64,000 nucleotides of DNA from an uncultured Chloroflexota bacterium (lineage in GTDB: Bacteria; Chloroflexota; Anaerolineae; Aggregatilineales; Phototrophicaceae): the NCBI GenBank assembly GCA_937974245.1, contig CALJKV010000085.1, forward strand, positions 3,517-67,516, written 5' to 3'. Below the pieces are notes generated by a model. The model did no database searches. It was not told where the DNA came from and saw nothing but the letters and a program-made list of their open reading frames with translations. Positions 51,084 through 60,706 of the stretch are shown one piece after another. Both the position numbers and the translations under genes were made by a program. Numbering within the stretch: the first letter of the stretch is position 1; each line of letters begins with the position of its first letter.

Positions 51084-51878
51084 TTAGCGCCCCCGGTACT
51101 GCGCCAGACGTTTTTCGATAAAAGCACGAACCCCTTCTTTGAAGTCATCACTAATGACACACTCCAGCGCACCGGCAGTTTCAAGTTGCATCACAGCTTC
51201 CAGGTCAAGGTCATAACTGCGCTGCGTCACCTGCTTCACGAGGCGCATTGGAATCGGCGCGTTCGCGGCCATGTGTTCGGCCATCTCACCAGCAAAGGAC
51301 AACAGGCTACCGGGGGGCAGGACATGCGTCACCAACCCGGCGTGTAATGCATCTTGGGCGCTGATTCTCTCCCCGGTAAGCAGCCACTCGACCGCCCGCC
51401 CGTACCCCACTAGGCGTGGCAGGAAATACATCACGCCGTTTGTCTCGAAAATCCCACGCTTGACCTCGGCAAACATAAAATAGGCCGCCTCGGACGCAAT
51501 ACGGACATCACTGGCTATAGAAAGCTCCGCACCCACTCCAACCGCCGCCCCATTTATTGCTGCAATCACCGGCTTGGGCAAGCTAAGAAGCTGCCGGGTG
51601 ACATCCTGCATCAGAGCAAGATTCTCGTGCGCAGTCTTTAAACTGATCGTATCGCCAAAAAGATAAGCCTGTTCTTCCAGGTCAATCCCAGAAGAGAAGG
51701 CGCTACCCATCCCGGTGAGCAGCAGCACGCGCACACTGTTATCATCCCGAACATGAGCGATTATCTCCAACAAACCGCGAAACATAGAGAATTTGAAGGC
51801 GTTCAATACTTCCGGGCGATGGAACGTGACTCGAGCAATCGCCCCGGACTGTTCGTAAAGCAAATCAGCGTTGTTCAT
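51084..51878 (-). CDS. Enoyl-CoA hydratase/isomerase family protein
   Basis: 264 residues from ATG 51878 (GGAG six bases upstream). Crotonase fold: VTFHRPEVLNAFKFSMF, oxyanion-hole regions LTGMGSAFSSGIDL and AINGAAVGVGAELSIASDVRIASE, FAEVKRGIF, LVGYGRAVEWLLTGERISAQDA. The first catalytic Glu position of hydratases reads VGVGAEL, common in the broader family. Acts on a CoA thioester, plausibly one made by the acyl-CoA ligase on the divergent arm (57384). Five bases before the racemase-like gene. Confidence 0.9.
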   Translation of the reverse strand: MNNADLLYEQSGAIARVTFHRPEVLNAFKFSMFRGLLEIIAHVRDDNSVRVLLLTGMGSAFSSGIDLEEQAYLFGDTISLKTAHENLALMQDVTRQLLSLPKPVIAAINGAAVGVGAELSIASDVRIASEAAYFMFAEVKRGIFETNGVMYFLPRLVGYGRAVEWLLTGERISAQDALHAGLVTHVLPPGSLLSFAGEMAEHMAANAPIPMRLVKQVTQRSYDLDLEAVMQLETAGALECVISDDFKEGVRAFIEKRLAQYRGR

Positions 51879-51894
51879 AACGGTCTCCATGTAG

Positions 51895-51923
51895 CAAGCC
51901 GGAGGCACCACCCCCGGCTTGCA
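51895..51923 (-). promoter_or_regulatory. Stem-loop after the binding-protein gene
   Basis: GCAAGCCGG-(11)-CCGGCTTGC, a perfect nine-base-pair stem between the binding-protein stop and the enoyl-CoA hydratase start, without a T-run. Same position as the hairpins after the two other binding-protein genes in this window. Confidence 0.6.
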
Positions 51924-51940
51924 AGCAGGTGCAAATAGTA

Positions 51941-53503
51941 TTAGTTTTCGACGATAGTCGCATCATTCAGCCACAGTGTTGCGTCCTGGCTGATGACGGC
52001 ACCTTGCACACGGCTGCTGACAGGCAGATATTCTTCCAGCGTAATCAACGGGACGACAAAAGCCTGTTCCACAATATACTGCTGCGCCTCATTGACCGCC
52101 TGTTGGCGAGCGTCTCCATCTATTTCGTTGCGGGTGCGGTCCAGGATAGCATCCAATGTGGGGTCATTCACCTGGCTGATGTTAAAGCCACCGATGCCAC
52201 TGGAATGGTAAAAAGTGTACATGACATCGGCCTCGGGGAAGTCATAGAATCCGACGCCAATCTGGTAATCTCCTGTCACGACCCGACCAAACAATACCCC
52301 CAGGTCACTCTGTTCGAGTTCCAAACTGACACCCAACTCTGTATACATCGCCTGGAGAATCTGACCGAAGGGAGCGGTGTCCGGGATGATGAGCATCTTC
52401 ATCGCCAGCGGTTCACCATTCTTTTCGAGCATCCCGGCATCGTTATAAGTGTATCCGGCGTCCTGCATGAGCTGGCGCGCCTGTTCCAGGTCATAGTGAT
52501 ACCCGATGTCTTCCACACCCGGCCAGTATCCAGCCACACTGAGTGAGATTGGCCCGTGCTGCGGAATAGCGCCGCCGCCCATAAAACCGATAATCGCCTC
52601 TTTATCAACGGCCAGGTTAAACGCCTGGCGCACCAGGATGTCGTCAAAAGGTGGTTGGCTGACATTCATCAACACATATGGAGCCATCCCCCGCCCATAG
52701 GTGGTAAATATATTGAATCCCGCTGCTTCGGCGGTTGGCACGTCACGCCCATTGAGATTGGTGCCCAATACAGTATCAATCTCCCCTGTCTCCATGCCCG
52801 CAAGGATGGTGGTGTAGTCCGGCACAAAACGGAGTACGAGCTGGTCAATATACGGCGCACCTTCGTGCAGGAACGGTGGTGCCCAGGTGTAATCTGGGTT
52901 GCGTTCCAGCACCATCCGGTCACCCACCACCCACTCAACAAAACGGAAAGGTCCCACGCTGATCGGTTGCTGCCCGTAGGTGTCGCCAGCAGTTTCTACG
53001 GCTTCCTGTGAAAGCGGCTGGGCAAAACCCTGCGTCAACAGTTCCAGCAGTGGGTAGAAAGGTGCGGCCAGGTTGAGCTGCAGGGTATAGTCATCTACCG
53101 CTTCGGTACTGGTTATCAGGCTGTAGGTCGCGGCGCTCGGTGAGGCGGTGTCTTCCGCGAACCAGCGTTGGAAGGTATAGACGTAGTCCTGTGCGGTGAA
53201 ATCCGTCCCATCATGAAATTTGACGCCCTGGCGCAGTTTAAATTCCCACGTAAGGCCATCCTCGGAAGTTGACCAGCTCTCCGCTAAATAGGGGACGTAG
53301 GCGCTGGTTTGCGGGTCTTTGGCGATCAGAGTTGCTCCGATGAAGCGCAACAGTCCGCCGCCGGATGTGCGATGGGCATCCATCGTGTCGGGTTCAAGCG
53401 TGGTGGCAACCACGACAGTTCCCCAAGTATCCTGGGCACTGCTGATCCCAGTCAGCAGCAAAAGGATGACAAGAGTTAGTGCTGTAAACCGGATTCTTTT
53501 CAT
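51941..53503 (-). CDS. ABC transporter substrate-binding protein, family 5
   Basis: 520 residues from ATG 53503 (GGAAGGAATG upstream), giving the signal peptide MKRIRFTALTLVILLLLTGISSAQ without a lipobox. SBP_bac_5 features: VVVATTLEPDTMDAHRTSGG, YLAESWSTSEDGLTWEFKLRQGVKFHDGTDF, PISVGPFRFVEWVVGDRMVLERNP, RQAFNLAVDKEAIIGF. Imports peptides or similar amides. It heads the minus-strand operon, so the ligand is probably the substrate of the downstream enzymes. The 179-base gap to the divergent hydrolase gene holds both promoters and several GGTCAA-like words. Confidence 0.93.
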   Translation of the reverse strand: MKRIRFTALTLVILLLLTGISSAQDTWGTVVVATTLEPDTMDAHRTSGGGLLRFIGATLIAKDPQTSAYVPYLAESWSTSEDGLTWEFKLRQGVKFHDGTDFTAQDYVYTFQRWFAEDTASPSAATYSLITSTEAVDDYTLQLNLAAPFYPLLELLTQGFAQPLSQEAVETAGDTYGQQPISVGPFRFVEWVVGDRMVLERNPDYTWAPPFLHEGAPYIDQLVLRFVPDYTTILAGMETGEIDTVLGTNLNGRDVPTAEAAGFNIFTTYGRGMAPYVLMNVSQPPFDDILVRQAFNLAVDKEAIIGFMGGGAIPQHGPISLSVAGYWPGVEDIGYHYDLEQARQLMQDAGYTYNDAGMLEKNGEPLAMKMLIIPDTAPFGQILQAMYTELGVSLELEQSDLGVLFGRVVTGDYQIGVGFYDFPEADVMYTFYHSSGIGGFNISQVNDPTLDAILDRTRNEIDGDARQQAVNEAQQYIVEQAFVVPLITLEEYLPVSSRVQGAVISQDATLWLNDATIVEN

Positions 53504-53682
53504 AAAACATTCCTTCCAACATAGGCAATCGGGTGAAAACAGGATTTCCCCAGCACGAGTATGTTGCCAGATTAGGCTAAGTATATTATGATTTATCCAG
53601 TTGGTCAAAAATTTAGTCAAATAGATTTATTACAGTCCATTCAGGTCAATAAATGTTCATGTGGTCAGTTCAGGAGCAGGCT

Positions 53683-55509
53683 ATGGCAACGCCTCAATTC
53701 GGTACTTACAACAGCCCGGAGACCTATCATAAGATGTCTGTCGAGGCACGCTACCTCACAATGCGAGATGGGGTGCGGCTAGCGGTGGATGTCCATCTAC
53801 CGGTTGACCTGCGCCCAGGGGACAAGCTGCCAGCAATAGTTGTTGCCACCCGGTATTGGCGTAAACAGGATTTACGCCCCGGATTCAAGTGGTTGGGCGC
53901 GGCGGTTGAAAAGGCGATGCACTTCTATGTGACCCATGGTTACGCTTTGCTGAATGTAGATGTGCGTGGCACAGGGGCGTCTTTCGGCACGCGTCGCCAC
54001 GAATGGGATGCAGAAGAAGTCCAGGATGGATATGACATTGTCGAGTGGATTGTCTCTCAGCCATGGTCGAATGGGCGTGTCGGCGGCTATGGTACGTCGT
54101 ATTCCGGCACAACCGCCGAACTATTGACTGTGCCGAATCATCCCGCCGTGAAAGCCGTTGTCCCGCGTTTCAACGAATTTGACGTCTACACGGATATCGG
54201 TTTTCCGGGTGGGTTGTACCTGCGGGGCTTTGTTGAATCCTGGGGACGGTCGAACGCGGCACTGGACTCCGGGCGACTTCCGCTCTACCGCCTTTCTGGA
54301 CTGGAACACCTAGTGATGACTGTGGGGGTGCGTGGCGTCAAGCCGGTAGATGCTGACCGGGGTCGCCAACTGCTGAAAGAAGCGATTCGCCAACACGCCA
54401 CCAATATTCAGGCGGATACACTTTCGGAGGGAATCGTCTGCCGTGATGATACGATGACTGCTAATGGAATGACGATTGACGATTACAGCGTCCATTGCTA
54501 CCAAGATCGCATCGAGGCTTCCGGTGCGACCATTTATGGGTGGGGCGGATGGTTCGATGCCTATACTGCCGATGGAGTTATCCGCCGCTTCCTGACGATC
54601 AGCAACCCGCAGGTGGCGGTGGTTGGCCCTTGGAATCATGGCGCAAACCAGCACGCCAGCCCCTATAGCCCGCGTCCTCTGGATGTAACAGAACACTGGC
54701 AGGAGTCGCTGCGCTTCTTTGACCACTACCTCAAGGAACAGCCCACCGGCATTGAGGCCGATGTGCAGGCCAGAATGCTGTATTACTTCACAATGGGCGA
54801 AGAACGGTGGAAACAGACTTCAACCTGGCCGCCTCAGGGCGTCGTGCCGAAACGCTGGTATCTGCGAGAAAATCACAGCTTGCTGCCCGAAGTTCCACCG
54901 GACACGGTAGATACCACGGACACATATACCGTAGATTTCGAGGCGACTACTGGCAAGAGCAACCGCTGGTACACGCAGCAGGGTGGCGGGCCGGTCATCT
55001 ACCCGGATCGCGCCGAGGCTGACGAGCGTCTGCTAACCTATACCAGCGCCCCACTTGAGGCGGATATGGAGATCACCGGACACCCGATTATCACGTTACA
55101 GATCGCCTCGACTGCCAACGATGGTGCGTTTTTCATCTACCTGGAAGATGTCACGCCAGAAGGGACTGTCCACTATCTGACGGAAGGCCTGCTGCGGGCG
55201 CTCCATCGTAAAGTGTCGAGTGACTCCGCACCCTACGTCCTCTCCGTACCCTATCACAGCTACTTGCGTAAAGATATGCAGCCGCTCGTGCCAGGCGAAG
55301 TGGCCGAACTCACCTTCGGGCTGCTGCCCATTTCCGTGTTGATCCGTAAAGGACACCGTATCCGGGTCGCCATCGCCGGGGCGGATAAAGACCTGTTCCC
55401 ACGTATACAGGAATTCGGCACACCAACCATCCTCCTGCACCGCAGCCAGGTACTGTCGTCGTATATTGACCTGCCCGTAGTGAGCCGCCGGGGGAACAGC
55501 TATGCCTAG
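53683..55509 (+). CDS. CocE/NonD-family hydrolase (peptidase S15 fold)
   Basis: 608 residues from ATG 53683 (CAGGAG upstream); an ATG at 53653 lacks a site. N-terminal alpha/beta-hydrolase with MRDGVRLAVDVHLP, oxyanion Tyr region VVATRYWR, VDVRGTGASFG, nucleophile Ser in GYGTSYSGT (~139), catalytic Asp/His regions (YGWGGWFDAY, VVGPWNHGAN). A C-terminal jelly-roll (~385-600) has GHPIITLQIASTANDGAFFIYLEDV and RKGHRIRVAIAGAD. The family includes cocaine esterase, X-Pro dipeptidyl peptidase and beta-lactam acylases. No signal peptide. Overlaps the P450 gene by eight bases. Confidence 0.92.
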   Translation: MATPQFGTYNSPETYHKMSVEARYLTMRDGVRLAVDVHLPVDLRPGDKLPAIVVATRYWRKQDLRPGFKWLGAAVEKAMHFYVTHGYALLNVDVRGTGASFGTRRHEWDAEEVQDGYDIVEWIVSQPWSNGRVGGYGTSYSGTTAELLTVPNHPAVKAVVPRFNEFDVYTDIGFPGGLYLRGFVESWGRSNAALDSGRLPLYRLSGLEHLVMTVGVRGVKPVDADRGRQLLKEAIRQHATNIQADTLSEGIVCRDDTMTANGMTIDDYSVHCYQDRIEASGATIYGWGGWFDAYTADGVIRRFLTISNPQVAVVGPWNHGANQHASPYSPRPLDVTEHWQESLRFFDHYLKEQPTGIEADVQARMLYYFTMGEERWKQTSTWPPQGVVPKRWYLRENHSLLPEVPPDTVDTTDTYTVDFEATTGKSNRWYTQQGGGPVIYPDRAEADERLLTYTSAPLEADMEITGHPIITLQIASTANDGAFFIYLEDVTPEGTVHYLTEGLLRALHRKVSSDSAPYVLSVPYHSYLRKDMQPLVPGEVAELTFGLLPISVLIRKGHRIRVAIAGADKDLFPRIQEFGTPTILLHRSQVLSSYIDLPVVSRRGNSYA

Positions 55510-56692
55510 AGGTGGGTTTCCGCTGGGGGCGGCGGTGCATCTGGCCGATCTGGGCGCCAATCCCTATGACACTTTCCGTCGACTGCAGGAGGATGAGCCA
55601 GTTTCATGGATAGAAGAAATCCAGATGTGGTTCATTACCCGCCGCGAGGATGTGCTGGCGATACTGGCAGATACTGAGACGTTCACTGTGCAGCACCCTG
55701 GTTCCATGCTGGAAAGTGTGCTGGGTACGAACATGCTGACTACCGATGGCGGGCAGCAGTATCGCCTGCGGAGGCCGTTTATCACCACATTCGCGCCACG
55801 CCGTAATCGGGAACAGGCTTCGCACGTGATTGAAAGGCTGGCGAACAGCCTGGTGGATACCTTCATCGCCCAAGGCACTGCCGATCTCAAGCATGATTTT
55901 GCCGATAAACTGGCACTGCTGACTGTCGCCGATACGTTAGGCCTGCCCATCGAGGATTTTGACCAGTTCCGCCAGTGGTATGCCGATTTCGCACTGGGGC
56001 TGGGCAATTTCACAGGGGATACGGCGGTGATGGCACGCGCTCAACAGGCAAAAGAGGCCTTCCAGCAGTACATTCTGATGTATCTTACAGGCGAGAAACC
56101 GCTGGCTGACGACAGTGAACTAATGCGGGTTGCCCGTGAAGCCGACCTCAGCACACAGGAGATCATCGATTCAGCGCGGGTGATGACCTTCGGCGGATTG
56201 GAGACGACAACGGCGCTCATCACCAATACGCTGTGGGCGCTGCTGGTGCATCCCCAACAGATAGCGGCGGTACTGGCTGACTCATTGCTGCTGCCTGGCG
56301 CGATTGAAGAAACCCTGCGCTGGGAATCACCGGTGCAAACGGCCACCCGGCATATCACCCGCGACACGGCCATCGCCGGGGTCAGACTCAAAGCGGGCGA
56401 AACGCTACAATGTATGCTCGGCGCGGCCAACCGTGACCCCCGCTATTTTGATGAACCGGAGCGGTTTGACATATGCCGCCCGAATGCCGGCGATCATCTG
56501 GGTTTTGGGCATGGCAAACATTTCTGCATCGGAGCCGGGCTGGCTCGCCTGGAAGGACAGATTGGGCTGCATATACTGCTGAAACGTTTACCAAATCTGC
56601 GGTTGCATCCTGAGTTTGCGACGCTCCCGCAGGGGCATGAATTCCGTTCCGTTGCGGCATTAAGCGTTCAATGGGATGTTGCCAATCAGTAA
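55502..56692 (+). CDS. Cytochrome P450
   Basis: 396 residues, soluble bacterial type. I-helix FGGLETTTALI (the usual acid of AG-x-E/D-T is Glu here), ExxR at E270-R273 (EETLRWESP), heme loop FGHGKHFCIGAGLA with Cys342, and the meander around NRDPRYFDEPERFDI. Uses O2 and reducing partners, none of which are encoded nearby. Start overlaps the end of the hydrolase gene, so the two are co-translated and may act on the same molecule. Confidence 0.95.
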   Translation: MPRGGFPLGAAVHLADLGANPYDTFRRLQEDEPVSWIEEIQMWFITRREDVLAILADTETFTVQHPGSMLESVLGTNMLTTDGGQQYRLRRPFITTFAPRRNREQASHVIERLANSLVDTFIAQGTADLKHDFADKLALLTVADTLGLPIEDFDQFRQWYADFALGLGNFTGDTAVMARAQQAKEAFQQYILMYLTGEKPLADDSELMRVAREADLSTQEIIDSARVMTFGGLETTTALITNTLWALLVHPQQIAAVLADSLLLPGAIEETLRWESPVQTATRHITRDTAIAGVRLKAGETLQCMLGAANRDPRYFDEPERFDICRPNAGDHLGFGHGKHFCIGAGLARLEGQIGLHILLKRLPNLRLHPEFATLPQGHEFRSVAALSVQWDVANQ

Positions 56693-56751
56693 TAGCGCGA
56701 GTCTGAAGTATCATAGGGGCATCATGACACACAGACGAGTAGGATAATTCA

Positions 56752-57369
56752 ATGCCCAAAACCCGCGACAAACTGACTTTTATCGAGGAAGCCCGCCGCA
56801 AACAGATCGTTGAAGCGGCTATCGAAACCATCGCCAATGAAGGTTATCTGAATGCATCGCTGGCCGAAATTGCCAAGCATGCCGACATCAGCAAAGGGGT
56901 GATCTCCTATCATTTCGATAACAAGGATGACCTGATTGACGAAACGATTTACACGATTCTGACCGACTCATATCGCTATATCCGGCAGCACGTCAACGAG
57001 GCTGGTGACTCGATGCGTGACCGGCTAGGGGCGTATGTGGCCGCCAGCTTTGACTACATGGCACAAAACCGCGAGCAGTTTGTGGCAATGGTAGATTTAT
57101 GGGGCAGCTTTTCGTCCTTTGATCGCAAGAAGGAACATAACCATGCCGCGTATGACCCGTGCCGCCGTCACTTGCTCGGCATCCTGGAGCCAGGGCAGGC
57201 ATCCGGTGAATTTGGCAGTTTCCCCGCCCGCACATTGGCATCCATTGTCCAGGCAGCGATAGACGGCATTATGCTGCAATGGGTGTTCGACCCGGACAGC
57301 GTGGATTTTGATGAATGCAAATCGGAAATCATCAGGATTTTTGAGGTCTATACGCGCAATCAGACATGA
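56752..57369 (+). CDS. TetR-family transcriptional regulator
   Basis: 205 residues. N-terminal helix-turn-helix (~12-60): RRKQIVEAAIETIANEGYLN, ASLAEIAKHADISKGVISYHFDNKDDLI. The C-terminal ligand domain (~75-200) is variable, as in the family. Sits between the P450 and the ligase on the same strand, so it probably represses this cluster and is released by a pathway compound or CoA ester. An operator could not be assigned with confidence. Confidence 0.93.
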   Translation: MPKTRDKLTFIEEARRKQIVEAAIETIANEGYLNASLAEIAKHADISKGVISYHFDNKDDLIDETIYTILTDSYRYIRQHVNEAGDSMRDRLGAYVAASFDYMAQNREQFVAMVDLWGSFSSFDRKKEHNHAAYDPCRRHLLGILEPGQASGEFGSFPARTLASIVQAAIDGIMLQWVFDPDSVDFDECKSEIIRIFEVYTRNQT

Positions 57370-57383
57370 GGAAAGGATAATCT

Positions 57384-58967
57384 ATGGGCGATTCCCATTC
57401 TGTTGAGTGGCCGTCTTTAGGACATCTGCTGGAAGACGCCACCGCCGCGCATGGAGATAAACCCCTCTTCATATACGAAGGACAGCATCTTTCGTACGCG
57501 GACTTCAACCGCCGTGTGAATCGCCTGGCAAATACCCTGCACGAGTTGGGGGTTGGCAAAGGGGATCGCGTCAGTGTGATGCTGCCAAATGGCTTTGCGT
57601 TCCCAATGGTCTGGTTCGCGTTGGCGAAACTGGCTGCCGTGATGGTGCCGACCAACATCAACTATATTGAGAAAGACCTACACTATATTCTGGCGGATTC
57701 GGGCGCGAAGGCAATTGTATTGGATGCTGAGTACCTGCCGCGCTTGCAGGTTGTCACCAGCCGGCTACCCGACCTGGAACACATCCTGGTGCTTGGCGAT
57801 GCGCCAGCAGGCACATTCAACCTGGATGTGCGGATGGCCGCCGCCAGCGAATCATTCACAATAGGCAGAGTCGACCAAGCAGAGTTGCTCAATATTCAAT
57901 ACACTTCCGGCACGACCGGCTTTCCAAAAGGCTGTATGCTCACCCACCGCTACTGGCTGCTGATGGGGCAGATCACCAACCAATATCTCGAATTTCGCCA
58001 GGATGACGTTGATCTGACAGCGCAACCCTTCTATTACATGGATCCCCAGTGGAATACAGTGGCATGCATGATGAGCGGTATCCCGCTGGTCATCATGCAG
58101 AAGTTTTCTATCAGCCGCTTCTGGCCGTTGGTGGTCGAAAACCAGGTGACGCTGCTCTACCTACTGGGAACGATGCCCTTCTTTCTGATGAAGCGCGAAC
58201 CCGACGACCTGGAGAAGAATCACCGGCTGCGAATCATCATCTGCTCTGGTATTGTGCCGCATTTCCACCAGACTTTTGAGGAACGCTTCAACGTCCCTTG
58301 GCGCGAGGCCTTCGGTATGACAGAAACCGGAGTTGATCTCGTCATGCCCCTGGACGACGGCCAGAGTGTCGGTAGCGGGGCGATGGGGCTGCCTGTACTG
58401 ACGAAACACGCCCGTGTCGTGAACGCAGCTGAGCAAGAAGCGCCGGATGGCGAAATTGGTGAACTGGTAGTCCGTGGTGAGCCCATGATGCTCGGTTATT
58501 GGAATAAGCCTGATAAAACTGCCGAAGTCATCCGTGACGGCTGGCTGCATACTGGCGACTTAGTATTCAAGGATGAACGCGGCTATTTTCACTGGGTCGG
58601 ACGTATCAAAGATATGGTGCGCCGGGGCGGGGAGAACATCTCTGCCGCTGAAGTGGAAGGTGCAATTATCGAACACCCTGGTGTGAAATCCGCTGCTGTA
58701 GTGGCTGTACCGGATGAACTACGGGGTGAAGAAGTGAAAGTCTATGTCATCTTGCTGTCAGGCGAAACACCGGAGAGCGTGCCGCCACAGATGATTGTGG
58801 ACTTCGCCGCGAAAAAGTTAGCCGCATTCAAGCTCCCGCGCTATGTCGCTTATGTCGAACAATTCCCGCTCACGCCATCTGAACGGGTCGCCAAGCATGA
58901 ATTAATTCGCGGCCAAACCGATTTGCGGCTAAATAGTTATGACCGGATAGCCGGTATCTGGCGTTAA
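57384..58967 (+). CDS. Class I adenylate-forming acyl-CoA ligase
   Basis: 527 residues. P-loop-like A3 motif YTSGTTGFPKGCMLTH, A5 EAFGMTETG, A7 GWLHTGDLV, A8 GRIKDMVRRGGENISAAEVE and the C-terminal catalytic-Lys region (SERVAKHELIR, Lys slightly displaced from the common PxGKxxKxxLR). Overall closest to the CaiC/long-chain and aryl-CoA ligase groups. Converts a carboxylic acid to its CoA thioester, which could feed the enoyl-CoA hydratase of the divergent operon. Starts 14 bases after tetR. Confidence 0.92.
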   Translation: MGDSHSVEWPSLGHLLEDATAAHGDKPLFIYEGQHLSYADFNRRVNRLANTLHELGVGKGDRVSVMLPNGFAFPMVWFALAKLAAVMVPTNINYIEKDLHYILADSGAKAIVLDAEYLPRLQVVTSRLPDLEHILVLGDAPAGTFNLDVRMAAASESFTIGRVDQAELLNIQYTSGTTGFPKGCMLTHRYWLLMGQITNQYLEFRQDDVDLTAQPFYYMDPQWNTVACMMSGIPLVIMQKFSISRFWPLVVENQVTLLYLLGTMPFFLMKREPDDLEKNHRLRIIICSGIVPHFHQTFEERFNVPWREAFGMTETGVDLVMPLDDGQSVGSGAMGLPVLTKHARVVNAAEQEAPDGEIGELVVRGEPMMLGYWNKPDKTAEVIRDGWLHTGDLVFKDERGYFHWVGRIKDMVRRGGENISAAEVEGAIIEHPGVKSAAVVAVPDELRGEEVKVYVILLSGETPESVPPQMIVDFAAKKLAAFKLPRYVAYVEQFPLTPSERVAKHELIRGQTDLRLNSYDRIAGIWR

Positions 58968-58986
58968 CTGGAATAAAGGGGAGAAA

Positions 58987-60453
58987 ATGGATAATTTCAA
59001 TAATCTTGTAGCGCGTATCGAAGCCGCTCTCCAGGATTGGACGATTCCTGGCACAGCAGTGACCATCATCAAGAATGGTCAGGCGGTTATGGCACGGGGT
59101 TTCGGCCTTAAGGATGTTGGTATCGGCCAGGTTGTGGACGCCGATACAGCCTTCGCTATCGGATCGTGCACCAAGTCGTTCACAGCAGCAGCGCTTGGTA
59201 TCTTGGTGGATGAAGGCAAATTGAGTTGGGATGACCCGGTAGTGAAGTATCTGCCGGATTTTGCCTTGTATGATGACTGGATCACGCAGCATGTCACCGT
59301 GCGCGATATGCTCTCGCACCGCGTCGGTATCCAGCGGGCGTTTTACCTGTATCTGAAGGGCGATATGCCCAAACCGGAGATCGTGCGCCGGATGCGCTAT
59401 TTACAGCCTACGGATGCGTTTCGCAGTAATTTCCGCTATGGCAACAGTCACTTCACACTGGCTGGGCAACTCGTTGAAGTAATCAGTGGGCAGCCCTGGG
59501 CAGGTTTCGTCCGGGAACGTATTTTTGTGCCGCTAGGGATGTCCGGGTCTTACACCTGCTACGATGACATGCGGGTAGCCACTCAGAACTTCACCCAGCC
59601 TCATGCCGTATTAGAAGATGGCCTGATTCCGCAGTCCAGCCAGATGACAGGTCGGCAGTCGGTTGTCCCCTGGCAGAATATCGGTCATGAATCGGCGGGT
59701 TCGGTGATAACGACCGCCAATGATATGGCCGGTTGGCTGAAGATGCTCACCAATCGGGGTGCGCCGATCCTTAAACTGGAAACGTTCGAAGAGCTGCGAC
59801 ATCCACAGATTGTCCCCCGCGATTATGCGGCCTCCGAATTTGCGCCCTTTTTCCTGGTGAATGCGCCGACTCACTTTTATGCGTATGGTCTGGGCTTCTA
59901 TTTGTCGGATTATCGCGGGCACAAGATGATGCTCGGTGGTGGTCAGATTCAAGGTATGAATGCCACGTTTGCCGCTCTGCCAGAGCTGAATCTAGGTGTT
60001 GCGGTGATGGTCAACACCTATCACACTCTCGGGTATCTCGCGCTGTTGATGATGATTCTGGATGACTTGTTGGGCGTGCAGGAACAGGATTGGAATGGGG
60101 TGATGCTAGGGCTGGCGGGGGCGTTCCGGAAACAAACCGTTGCGCAGGTGCAGCCAATCATTGAGGCCCGTCAGGCGGATGCCCCGATGACACTGCCGCT
60201 GGCAGGTTACGGGGGGACATACCACAGTGACCTTTTAGGCGAGATCAGCATCAGGGTTCAGGATGATCAGCTAATCCTCTATTACGGGCCGGGCTTTGCC
60301 GGCACACTGACTCACTGGGAAAAAGATACATTCATTTTCACCATGATTGCGCCCAGCATCAGCGATAAAGACCTGATATCCTTCACAGTCGAAAACGGCC
60401 AGGCAGCGGCACTTCATTTCCGGGATGGGATAGCACTGCACAGGACCGTTTGA
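58987..60453 (+). CDS. Serine beta-lactamase-like hydrolase (class C / PBP4* type)
   Basis: 488 residues, no signal peptide, so probably cytosolic. Catalytic SCTK (S60, K63), YGN (Y151, N153) and an HxG-like region near the end of the ~380-residue lactamase domain (MMLGGGQIQG). The C-terminal ~100 residues (LPLAGYGGTYHSDLLGEISIRVQ) are a DUF3471-like beta domain. Cytosolic members are esterases, amidases or D-amino-acid peptidases rather than true resistance enzymes. Here it probably hydrolyses a pathway amide or ester. Last gene of the plus-strand cluster. Confidence 0.9.
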   Translation: MDNFNNLVARIEAALQDWTIPGTAVTIIKNGQAVMARGFGLKDVGIGQVVDADTAFAIGSCTKSFTAAALGILVDEGKLSWDDPVVKYLPDFALYDDWITQHVTVRDMLSHRVGIQRAFYLYLKGDMPKPEIVRRMRYLQPTDAFRSNFRYGNSHFTLAGQLVEVISGQPWAGFVRERIFVPLGMSGSYTCYDDMRVATQNFTQPHAVLEDGLIPQSSQMTGRQSVVPWQNIGHESAGSVITTANDMAGWLKMLTNRGAPILKLETFEELRHPQIVPRDYAASEFAPFFLVNAPTHFYAYGLGFYLSDYRGHKMMLGGGQIQGMNATFAALPELNLGVAVMVNTYHTLGYLALLMMILDDLLGVQEQDWNGVMLGLAGAFRKQTVAQVQPIIEARQADAPMTLPLAGYGGTYHSDLLGEISIRVQDDQLILYYGPGFAGTLTHWEKDTFIFTMIAPSISDKDLISFTVENGQAAALHFRDGIALHRTV

Positions 60454-60706
60454 CCCAAGTGCCGCTTTTTGTTGGCAGTTGAATTGACAATACTTAGTTA
60501 GAGGAAAAAGTATCGCGGGTGCGACCTGCCACTGCACCCGCACTTGCTCTCTCGGTGGATACTCTATTTTGCTCTTTCGTCCGAACTATACTCCAGCAAT
60601 TTATAGACTTCTCCAACGCCTGACAGCTTAAAGCCACAGAATCTTCGTTCATTGCCTGCCAATGTGCATTTTTCATTTGTAGGTTTGCCAGGATGGTGAG
60701 GAGAAG

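Noticed and set aside
53603..53649. Three GGTCAA/AGTCAA words in the divergent promoter as a TetR operator
   Set aside because: They are direct, unevenly spaced and not palindromic, so I could not support an operator call.
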